Both the position numbers and the translations under genes were made by a program. From an uncultured Brevundimonas sp. (lineage in GTDB: Bacteria > Pseudomonadota > Alphaproteobacteria > Caulobacterales > Caulobacteraceae), in the NCBI GenBank assembly GCA_946885435.1, contig CAMPGL010000085.1, forward strand, positions 1 to 8,833: a stretch of 8,833 nt of DNA, in the 5' to 3' direction. The notes beneath the pieces are model-generated. The model ran no database searches. It had not been told where the DNA came from and saw only the letters and a program-made list of their open reading frames with translations. Below are positions 1 to 7,601 of the stretch, one piece after another; position 1 is the stretch's first letter; each line of letters opens with the position of its first letter.

Positions 1-1
1 C

Positions 2-583
2 TTCGTGAAGCTGTCGGACGCCTTCACGACCGGCTCGTCGATCATGCCGCAGAAGCGCAACCCGGACGCCGCCGAGTTGGTGCGCGCCAAGACGGGTCGG
101 ATCACCGGCTCTCTGGTCGCCCTGACGACGGTGATGAAGGGCCTGCCGCTCGCCTATTCGAAGGACATGCAGGAGGACAAGCCGCCGGTCTTCGAAGCCT
201 TCGACGCGCTCGAGGTAGCGCTGGCGGCCATGACCGGCATGGTCGCGGACCTGAAGGCCGACCGCGCTCGCATGGCGGCGGCGGCCGGCGCGGGCTTCTC
301 CACGGCCACCGACCTGGCCGACTGGCTGGTGCGTGAGCTGGGCCTGCCGTTCCGCAAGGCGCACCACGTCACAGGCGCGGCGGTGAAGCGAGCGGAGGCG
401 CTGGGGCTCGACCTGGCCGACCTGCCGCTCGAAGAGCTCACGGCGCTGGAGCCCGGCGTCTATGCCGGGATATATGAGGTTCTGACGCCGCAGGCCTCCG
501 CCGCCTCGCGGACGAGCTACGGCGGCACGGCGCCGGATCAGGTGCGCGCCCAGATCGCGCGCTGGAAGGAGCGACTCGGATGA
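2..583 (+). CDS. argH: argininosuccinate lyase, C-terminal part (5' end outside window)
   Basis: Argininosuccinate lyase is a cytoplasmic homotetramer that splits argininosuccinate into arginine and fumarate, the last step of arginine synthesis. The visible 193 residues begin just before the fumarase/aspartase superfamily signature, read here as [12 protein letters not shown] near the start of the fragment. In this family the signature lies on the flexible loop carrying the catalytic serine. Next come the lyase-specific segment [17 protein letters not shown] and the C-terminal helical region with [21 protein letters not shown], both typical of ArgH rather than fumarase or adenylosuccinate lyase. 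The family is about 460 residues, so more than half the gene lies upstream. The TGA stop at 581-583 overlaps the ATG of the next gene (ATGA), suggesting translational coupling. There is no frameshift or missing signature residue in the visible part. Confidence 0.96.
   Translation, partial: FVKLSDAFTTGSSIMPQKRNPDAAELVRAKTGRITGSLVALTTVMKGLPLAYSKDMQEDKPPVFEAFDALEVALAAMTGMVADLKADRARMAAAAGAGFSTATDLADWLVRELGLPFRKAHHVTGAAVKRAEALGLDLADLPLEELTALEPGVYAGIYEVLTPQASAASRTSYGGTAPDQVRAQIARWKERLG
566..571 (+). promoter_or_regulatory. ribosome binding site of the lptM-like gene
   Basis: AAGGAG at 566-571 lies inside the end of argH, 8 nt before the ATG at 580. This strong Shine-Dalgarno match supports the start that overlaps the argH stop. 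Confidence 0.7.
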
Positions 584-774
584 GATTTCGCACGGCCCTG
601 CTGCTCGGCGGCTCCGCGCTCATGCTGGCGGCCTGCGGCCTGCGCGGCGACCTGGAGCGGCCCGCGCCGCTGTGGGGCGATCCGGCCGCGGGCTCGGCCG
701 CCGAAGACGTCAACGAAGAGGCGCCCGAGGACCCGAACGCGCCGGTCCCGATCGATCCGCCGGACGCCCGCTGA
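580..774 (+). CDS. lptM: small LptM/YifL-type lipoprotein
   Basis: A 64-residue predicted lipoprotein. Residues 1-18 form a signal peptide with two N-terminal arginines and a hydrophobic core, ending in a lipobox L-A-A-C with lipidated Cys19. The mature protein starts [10 protein letters not shown], matching the C-G-L-[KR]-G-x-L start of the LptM (formerly YifL) family. It ends in an acidic, proline-rich and probably disordered tail. In Escherichia coli LptM helps mature the LptD/LptE lipopolysaccharide translocon; carrying that role over to this short divergent protein is inference. It overlaps argH by 4 nt with a good ribosome binding site, an order common in alphaproteobacteria, where lysA often follows. 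Here the next gene is instead on the opposite strand. The lipoprotein call is firm; the symbol rests on the short N-terminal motif and position. Confidence 0.85.
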   Translation: MRFRTALLLGGSALMLAACGLRGDLERPAPLWGDPAAGSAAEDVNEEAPEDPNAPVPIDPPDAR

Positions 775-777
775 CGC

Positions 778-1227
778 CTAGATCTTGCTGAGCAGGTCGT
801 CGTCCGAGCCCGGACGGGTGTCCGGCGCGGCGGGCGGCGGCGGCGTGGCCGGCCGCTGATGGTCCTGTTCGACATAGGCGCGCATCACCCGCAGGTCGTC
901 GGCGATGCGGAACACCGCGACATAGAACTCGCAGAACGAGCGCCACAGGAGCGCGGCCACGGCCAGCACCAGAAAGCCCGCCACCATCACCGGGACGGCC
1001 AGGAACCACTTCCAGATGTCGGGTTCGCGTAGCGCCACGCCCACGGCGCCGCCGACGATGGAGAAGCCGCCGAGCACCAGCAAGGCCAGGCCGGCCCAGT
1101 AGATGAGGTGGATCACCGGCCCCGTCATCAGCCGGTCGAAGGTGATGAAGTTCCAGAACAGCTCGCCCGGCGATACGCGCTTGAAGGCGTCGAGCGACGA
1201 AGGTCGGGGTCTTTTTGACGGGGCCAT
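778..1227 (-). CDS. DUF4282 family two-helix membrane protein
   Basis: A 149-residue inner-membrane protein of unknown function. After a basic N-terminus (residues 1-20) it carries the DUF4282 pattern: an F-x-x-F-D-R-L-M-T segment at 27-35, a hydrophobic helix at about 40-65, a second at about 73-95, and the conserved R-S-F-C-E-F-Y-V-A-V-F-R-I tail at 96-108. The last 28 residues are proline-rich and acidic, likely disordered. The start at 1227 is preferred over the in-frame ATG at 1254 because GGAG lies 7 nt before it, while the longer start has no convincing ribosome binding site. It lies 64 nt downstream of the DUF2945 gene on the same strand and may be cotranscribed with it. Its stop is 3 nt from the convergent lptM stop. 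The family assignment comes from motif recognition; no biochemical role is known. Confidence 0.85.
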   Translation of the reverse strand: MAPSKRPRPSSLDAFKRVSPGELFWNFITFDRLMTGPVIHLIYWAGLALLVLGGFSIVGGAVGVALREPDIWKWFLAVPVMVAGFLVLAVAALLWRSFCEFYVAVFRIADDLRVMRAYVEQDHQRPATPPPPAAPDTRPGSDDDLLSKI

Positions 1228-1234
1228 CAACTCG

Positions 1235-1238
1235 CTCC
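1235..1238 (-). promoter_or_regulatory. ribosome binding site of the DUF4282 gene
   Basis: On the minus strand GGAG is followed by a 7-nt spacer and the ATG at 1227. It favours this start over the one 27 nt upstream. Confidence 0.6.
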
Positions 1239-1291
1239 GGACGGGAACATCCATGGCTATCAGCGCGACCGCCTGGGCGCAACGCGGGGGT

Positions 1292-1504
1292 TCAGGCCTT
1301 GCGCAGTTCCGTCGGCTTGTGAGCGGCGCGCGCGCCGGTCTTGCCGCTTTCGACCAGGTACTCGGGATTGTCCTTCGAGGCGGCCACCTTGTGGCCCTTG
1401 ATCTTGGTCGGAGAGGTCAGCTTCCTGACCACCTTGCCCTCGGTGGTCCCCTGGCTGTGGTCCCACTTCACCTTGTCGCCGGCCTTGAAGGACTTGTCGG
1501 TCAT
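1292..1504 (-). CDS. DUF2945 (Tudor-like) small protein
   Basis: A 70-residue, lysine-rich soluble protein. It begins with F-K-A-G-D-K-V-K-W (residues 6-14) followed by a G-T-T-E-G-K-V-V-R-K segment, and later has N-P-E-Y-L-V-E-S and an H-K-P-T-E-L motif (62-67). This order matches the DUF2945 / hypervirulence-associated Tudor-like family, small beta-barrels of unknown function in many proteobacteria. The start at 1504 is chosen because AGGAG lies 6 nt upstream; an in-frame ATG 27 nt further upstream lacks this. It is divergent from icd across 127 bp and is followed on the same strand by the DUF4282 gene after 64 nt. Nucleic-acid or protein binding could be guessed from the fold, but nothing here proves it. 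Confidence 0.85.
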   Translation of the reverse strand: MTDKSFKAGDKVKWDHSQGTTEGKVVRKLTSPTKIKGHKVAASKDNPEYLVESGKTGARAAHKPTELRKA

Positions 1505-1510
1505 GCGCCG

Positions 1511-1515
1511 CTCCT
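1511..1515 (-). promoter_or_regulatory. ribosome binding site of the DUF2945 gene
   Basis: AGGAG on the minus strand lies 6 nt before the ATG at 1504, which decides this start over the one at 1531. Confidence 0.7.
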
Positions 1516-1563
1516 GAGTTCGAAGACTCAAAGCGTCATGACGGCGAGCGTTCCCGGCGGCCT

Positions 1564-1592
1564 TTGCGCCCGGGGCGCGGCCTCGCTATACC
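1564..1592 (+). promoter_or_regulatory. candidate icd promoter (Caulobacter sigma-73-like)
   Basis: TTGCGCC at 1564-1570 is followed after 14 nt by GCTATACC at 1585-1592. The Caulobacter housekeeping consensus is roughly TTGACGS, a 10-14 nt spacer, then GCTANAWC. The -10 element matches 7 of 8 positions; the -35 element is weaker beyond TTG. Transcription would begin a few bases downstream, leaving an icd leader of about 30 nt. It is the best promoter-like pair in the 127-bp divergent region; found by eye and not scored. Confidence 0.45.
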
Positions 1593-1631
1593 GCCCGCCA
1601 CCTTCCCAATCCGACGACGAAAGAGCGCTTC

Positions 1632-2852
1632 ATGGCCAAGATCAAGGTCGCCAACCCCATCGTGGACATCGACGGCGACGAGATGACCCGGATCATCTGG
1701 CAGATGATCAAGGACAAGCTGGTCTTCCCGTACCTGGACCTGGAGCTGGACTATTACGACCTCGGCATGGAGAACCGCGACGCCACCGACGACCAGGTGA
1801 CGATCGACGCGGCCGAGGCGATCAAGCGGCACGGCGTGGGCGTGAAGTGCGCCACCATCACCCCCGACGAGGCCCGGGTGAAGGAGTTCAACCTCAAGAA
1901 GATGTGGAAGTCGCCCAACGGCACAATCCGCAACATCCTGGGCGGCGTCGTCTTCCGCGAACCGATCATCTGCTCGAACGTGCCGCGCTTGGTCCCCGGC
2001 TGGACCCAGCCCATCGTCGTCGGCCGTCACGCCTTCGGCGATCAGTACAAGGCCACCGACTTCCTGATGCCGGGCGCCGGGACCCTGTCGATCAAGTTCG
2101 TCGGCGACGACGGCCAGGTGATCGAGCACGAGGTGTTCAAGTCGCCGTCGGCCGGCGTCGCCATGGGCATGTACAACCTGGACGACTCGATCACCGAGTT
2201 CGCCCGCGCCAGCTTCTCGTTCGGCCTGCAGCGCAACTTCCCGGTCTATCTCTCGACCAAGAACACCATCCTCAAGGCCTATGACGGGCGCTTCAAGGAC
2301 CTGTTCCAGAAGGTCTTCGACGAGGAGTTCAAGGCCGAGTTCGACAAGCGCGGCCTGACCTACGAGCACCGCCTGATCGACGACATGGTGGCCGCGGCCA
2401 TCAAGTGGTCCGGCGGCTTTGTCTGGGCCTGCAAGAATTACGACGGCGACGTCCAGTCGGACGTGGTTGCTCAGGGCTTCGGCTCGCTGGGCCTGATGAC
2501 CTCGGTCCTGATGACGCCGGACGGCAAGGTGCTGGAATCCGAGGCCGCCCACGGCACCGTGACCCGTCACTACCGTCAGCACCAGAAGGGCGAGGCGACC
2601 TCGACCAACTCGATCGCCTCGATCTACGCCTGGACTCGCGGCTTCAAGCACCGGGGCAAGCTGGACGGCAATCAGGCCCTGATCGACTTCGCCGAGACGC
2701 TTGAGCGCGTCGTCGTCGAGACCGTCGAGGCCGGCTTCATGACCAAGGACCTGGCGCTGCTCGTCGGTGACCAGCAGGGCTGGCTGACCACCGAAGGCTT
2801 CATCGACAAGGTCGCCGAGAACCTGAACGCGGCCATGGCGAAGGCCGCCTGA
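1632..2852 (+). CDS. icd: NADP-dependent isocitrate dehydrogenase, homodimeric eukaryote-like type
   Basis: Converts isocitrate and NADP+ to 2-oxoglutarate, CO2 and NADPH in the cytoplasmic TCA cycle. The 406-residue protein resembles mammalian IDH1/IDH2 much more than the E. coli enzyme. Isocitrate-binding arginines fall at R100, R109 and R132, the same numbers as in human IDH1, with R132 in G-R-H-A-F-G-D-Q-Y and Tyr139 after it. Lys210 in [10 protein letters not shown] corresponds to the catalytic lysine, and Asp250, Asp273 and Asp277 to the metal-binding aspartates. The isocitrate/isopropylmalate dehydrogenase signature runs from N269 (N-Y-D-G-D-V-Q-S-D). The A-A-H-G-T-V-T-R-H segment at 306-314 belongs to the NADP site. 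Length and motifs are complete, so the gene looks functional. The ribosome binding site is weak (AAGAG about 8 nt upstream). A promoter-like pair lies 40-68 nt upstream and the gene is probably monocistronic. Confidence 0.97.
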   Translation: MAKIKVANPIVDIDGDEMTRIIWQMIKDKLVFPYLDLELDYYDLGMENRDATDDQVTIDAAEAIKRHGVGVKCATITPDEARVKEFNLKKMWKSPNGTIRNILGGVVFREPIICSNVPRLVPGWTQPIVVGRHAFGDQYKATDFLMPGAGTLSIKFVGDDGQVIEHEVFKSPSAGVAMGMYNLDDSITEFARASFSFGLQRNFPVYLSTKNTILKAYDGRFKDLFQKVFDEEFKAEFDKRGLTYEHRLIDDMVAAAIKWSGGFVWACKNYDGDVQSDVVAQGFGSLGLMTSVLMTPDGKVLESEAAHGTVTRHYRQHQKGEATSTNSIASIYAWTRGFKHRGKLDGNQALIDFAETLERVVVETVEAGFMTKDLALLVGDQQGWLTTEGFIDKVAENLNAAMAKAA

Positions 2853-2869
2853 TCGCAGCGACTCGCGTG

Positions 2870-2897
2870 TGCGGCGACCGGCCTTCCGTGCGCCGCA
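2870..2897 (+). terminator. possible icd 3' hairpin, no T-tract
   Basis: The arms TGCGGCG (2870-2876) and CGCCGCA (2891-2897) are perfect complements around a 14-nt loop, 17 nt after the icd stop. No run of T follows, so it is not a classical intrinsic terminator. It could protect the 3' end or assist termination. Confidence 0.25.
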
Positions 2898-2911
2898 AAC
2901 TTCAGGCTTAA

Positions 2912-2943
2912 CTGCGTTCGATGAGCAGACGTATCGAACGCAG
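2912..2943. repeat. perfect 10-bp inverted repeat spanning the start codon of the DUF2939 gene
   Basis: CTGCGTTCGA at 2912-2921 and TCGAACGCAG at 2934-2943 are exact reverse complements separated by 12 nt. The A of the ATG at 2921 ends the left arm and the rest of the codon lies in the loop. It could act as an RNA hairpin hiding the start, as a DNA operator, or as part of termination after icd. The sequence does not decide between these. Confidence 0.8.
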
Positions 2944-3714
2944 CGCCGCGGACATCGGCCCGGCCCTCGAGGACATCGAGGCCGGCTCGGCCGACGAGAT
3001 CGTCCTGACCCGCGACGGGCGGACCGTCGCGCGCCTGGTCCGTCCGGGCCAGGTCGAGGAGGCGCCTATTCAGCCGCGCGCCTACGCCTGGGACCGGCCG
3101 AGATCGCGCAGGCGCGACGGCGGCGGCTTCGGCGCGCTGGTGACCAATCTCTTGGCCCTGGTCGTCGTCGGCGCGCTCGCCGCCTTCGTGCTCGCGCCGG
3201 GCTGGGCCTTCTTCTCCCTGCGGTCGGCGGCCATCACCGGCGACGTGCCCGGGCTGGCCGATCTGGTCGATTACGGCGCGGTGCGCACCTCGCTGCGGCC
3301 TCAGCTCACCGACGACCCGCAGGCCGACCAGCCGGCGCCGTCCTTCATCCAGGACCCCATCGGCGCCATCCGCCGTCGGCTCGGCGAGGCCGCGCCCGCC
3401 CCGGATGTCGATGCCTACCTCACGCCTCAGGCGCTCGCCGCCCTGACCTTCGGCGAAGGCCGCTATGCGTCGGAGCGCTCGCGCCCCGGTTCGCTGCCGC
3501 CGCAGGACGATCCCTACGGCCGGCCCTGGCCCCGCGTGCTGCACTGGAGTCCGGACCGCGCCCGCTTCGGCGTCCGCGACGAGGGCGGCTCCGAGACGGT
3601 CTTCACCTTCCGCCGCGAGGGCCTGTTCACATGGCGCCTCAACCACATCGGCCTGCCTGACGGGAGCGCTCCGCAGGGCGCGGCCGAGGTCTCGGACGAA
3701 ACGCCCCAGGCAGG

Positions 3715-3718
<4 letters not shown>
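2921..3718 (+). CDS. membrane protein: Phd/YefM-like N-terminus, one transmembrane helix, DUF2939 domain
   Basis: A 265-residue protein in three parts. Residues 2-45 resemble the DNA-binding half of Phd/YefM antitoxins, above all D-I-E-A-G at 18-22 and E-I-V-L-T-R-D-G-R-T-V-A-R-L-V at 26-40. A basic linker (59-65) precedes a single hydrophobic helix at about 72-95. Residues about 97-245 match DUF2939, with F-F-S-L-R-S-A-A (97-104), D-L-V-D-Y-G-A-V-R-T-S-L (114-125) and a closing V-F-T-F-R-R-E-G-L segment. By the positive-inside rule the N-terminus should be cytoplasmic and DUF2939 periplasmic. No function is known for DUF2939. The ATG at 2921 is the first after an in-frame TAA at 2909 but has no good ribosome binding site and lies within an inverted repeat, so translation may be leaderless or controlled. 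No toxin gene lies nearby. The stop shares CTAG with the convergent kinase gene. Confidence 0.85.
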
Positions 3719-6015
<2,297 letters not shown>

Positions 6016-6111
6016 GGGTTCCCCGACTTCTCGGAGACCCTAGGCGCCTGAAATGAAGAAACGGTTCCGCCGCCTGCGATTTCGCGCGACACCGTCTATA
6101 AGCCCGGCGCC

Positions 6112-6118
6112 AGGGGGA
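6112..6118 (+). promoter_or_regulatory. ribosome binding site of phoR
   Basis: AGGGGGA lies 5 nt before the ATG at 6124 and supports that start over the in-frame ATG 24 nt downstream. Confidence 0.55.
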
Positions 6119-6123
6119 CCCCG

Positions 6124-7518
6124 ATGCCGCACAGAGCCGCCTTCGACATGGGAGCCGACCGCACGGCGGCCTTCGCCCTGGCGGGCGCCGGCGGGCTGTG
6201 CGTGTTCGCCGGTCTCAGTGGCGAGGCGTGGGCGGACTGGGCCGCGGCGCTCACCACAGGCGTCGCCGCTCTTGTCCTGTGGTTGCGGCGCGACCGCTAT
6301 GTCGCGCCGGCCGACACCGCCGCGCCGCCGCCCGCGGGCGAAGGTGAACTTCTGTTTCGCGCCACGCTAGAGCGCCTCCCGGACCCGGTGTTGATCGTCG
6401 ATGGCGGCGACCCCGAGGATTTCTCCACCCGGCGCATTCGCTTCGCCAACGAACAGGCCCGCAGCCACCTGCGTGGCGCTGGCGAGGACGTCGCCCTGGT
6501 GTCCGCGCTGCGCGATCCCGACGCCCTGGAGGCGATCGACGAGGCCCTGTTTGGGGGGATTGCGCGCGAAGTCGGCTATTCCGCCGGCGGCGCCCAGGAG
6601 CGGGTCTGGCGGCTGTCGGTGGCGCCGCTGCCTACGGCCCAGGACGCCTCGCCCCGCGTGCTGGTCCGCTTCCGCGACGACACGGACGCCGCGCGCATGG
6701 AGCGCATGCGCGCCGACTTCCTGGCCAACGCCAGCCACGAGCTGAAGACGCCGCTGGCCTCCTTGGCCGGCTTCATCGAGACGCTGAGAGGCCACGCCCG
6801 GCATGACGACCGGGCGCGCGACAAGTTTCTCGAGATCATGACCGCCCAGACGGCGCGCATGAGCCGGCTGATCGCCGACCTGCTGTCGCTCAGCCGCATC
6901 GAACTGAACGAGCACATTCCGCCGTCCGGGCGAGTCGACGTAGCCCTGGCCGCCACCGACGTGGTCGACGCCCTGGCGCCCGTCGTGCAGGCGCGCGGCT
7001 CCAGAATCGAGGTCCAGGCGCCGCCAGCCGGCGCGGCGGTCGTCGCCGGAGAGCGCGACCAGATCTTCCAGGTCATCCAGAATCTTGTGGAGAACGCGGT
7101 CCGCTATTCGCCCGACGGTTCGGTGGTGCGGCTTCGGGTCGAGGCGGATGTCGACCTGGCTGGAGCCCAGACCATCCAGCGCCCGGGCGCGCCGCGTCTG
7201 GCCCTGCTGACCCCCGACCGCGACGAGGCCGCCCGCTACGTGCGCATCGTCGTCGACGATCCCGGCAAGGGGCTGGCGCGCCAGCACCTGCCCCGGCTCA
7301 CCGAGCGGTTCTTCCGGGTGGAGGGTCAGAAGAGCGGCGGAGAGGCGGGCACCGGCCTGGGGCTGTCCATCGTCAAGCACATCGTCAACCGTCACCGCGG
7401 CGGCCTGATCGTCGAGAGCGTGGAAGGCGAGGGGACCAGCTTCATCGTCTATCTTCCGATGAGCCCCACCAAGGCGGGAAGCCGCCGCCGCAACAAAAGC
7501 GTCACGGAAATGTCGTGA
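6124..7518 (+). CDS. phoR: phosphate regulon sensor histidine kinase PhoR
   Basis: PhoR is the inner-membrane kinase that, with Pst and PhoU, reports phosphate supply and phosphorylates PhoB. The 464-residue protein has two N-terminal hydrophobic segments (about 15-32 and 38-54) with almost no periplasmic loop, so it is unlikely to bind an extracellular ligand. A PAS-like region spans about 78-185. HisKA contains A-S-H-E-L-K-T-P with phosphoacceptor His205. HATPase_c has N-L-V-E-N-A (320-325), D-P-G-K-G (379-383) and T-G-L-G-L (410-414). H-L-P-R-L-T-E-R-F-F-R-V (388-399) is characteristic of PhoR-type kinases. About 25 extra residues (roughly 343-370) separate the N box from the D-x-G-x-G motif. 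The tail S-R-R-R-N-K is basic and its DNA overlaps a candidate Pho box. pstC follows after 83 bp, as in Caulobacter, where pstCAB, phoU and phoB come next. Identity rests on motifs plus this context. Confidence 0.9.
   Translation: MPHRAAFDMGADRTAAFALAGAGGLCVFAGLSGEAWADWAAALTTGVAALVLWLRRDRYVAPADTAAPPPAGEGELLFRATLERLPDPVLIVDGGDPEDFSTRRIRFANEQARSHLRGAGEDVALVSALRDPDALEAIDEALFGGIAREVGYSAGGAQERVWRLSVAPLPTAQDASPRVLVRFRDDTDAARMERMRADFLANASHELKTPLASLAGFIETLRGHARHDDRARDKFLEIMTAQTARMSRLIADLLSLSRIELNEHIPPSGRVDVALAATDVVDALAPVVQARGSRIEVQAPPAGAAVVAGERDQIFQVIQNLVENAVRYSPDGSVVRLRVEADVDLAGAQTIQRPGAPRLALLTPDRDEAARYVRIVVDDPGKGLARQHLPRLTERFFRVEGQKSGGEAGTGLGLSIVKHIVNRHRGGLIVESVEGEGTSFIVYLPMSPTKAGSRRRNKSVTEMS
7499..7516 (+). 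promoter_or_regulatory. candidate Pho box (PhoB site) upstream of pstC
   Basis: GCGTCAC (7499-7505) and ATGTCGT (7510-7516) are imperfect direct repeats of the PhoB half-site CTGTCAT, separated by exactly 4 nt, giving the expected 11-bp period. The halves match the consensus at 4 and 5 of 7 positions. The site overlaps the last codons of phoR and lies 86 bp before the pstC ATG, a suitable place for a starvation-inducible pst promoter. No convincing -10 element was seen downstream. Confidence 0.5.
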
Positions 7519-7527
7519 GGAACGAAC

Positions 7528-7554
7528 CGTGCGCGGGCAGTAGTCCGGCGCACG
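7528..7554 (+). other. hairpin in the phoR-pstC intergenic region
   Basis: CGTGCGC (7528-7534) and GCGCACG (7548-7554) are perfect complements. After a single G-G mismatch the stem continues with GG/CC, leaving a 7-nt loop (7538-7544). No T-tract follows. It could be an RNA-processing or attenuation structure between phoR and pstC, or chance in GC-rich DNA. Confidence 0.45.
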
Positions 7555-7601
7555 CCTGACCTTCGAGTTCGGCGGGCGCGCGCTTGCGGTCCCGGACCTT
7601 G

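Noticed and set aside
1252..1254. Longer start for the DUF4282 protein
   Set aside because: No clear ribosome binding site, whereas the start at 1227 has GGAG at 7 nt and the added nine residues are outside the conserved domain.
1525..1529. GANTC (CcrM methylation) site upstream of DUF2945 as a cell-cycle signal
   Set aside because: GANTC sites also occur scattered in coding regions throughout the window, with no cluster here, so it carries little weight.
1103..2284. Open frame of 393 codons on the plus strand across DUF4282, DUF2945 and icd
   Set aside because: Low-complexity R/H/G-rich translation that overlaps recognised genes on both strands, with no ribosome binding site or motif.
1536..2651. 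Open frame of 371 codons on the minus strand inside icd
   Set aside because: Antisense shadow of icd codon bias; repetitive V/L/G/D/H composition and no recognisable domain.
6081..6102. TCTATAAG as a -10 element for phoR
   Set aside because: The -10 match is fair, but no -35 element lies at a suitable distance: TTCGCGC is only about 7 nt away.
6367..7395. Open frame of 342 codons antisense to phoR
   Set aside because: Antisense shadow with no domain; phoR on the other strand has all kinase motifs.
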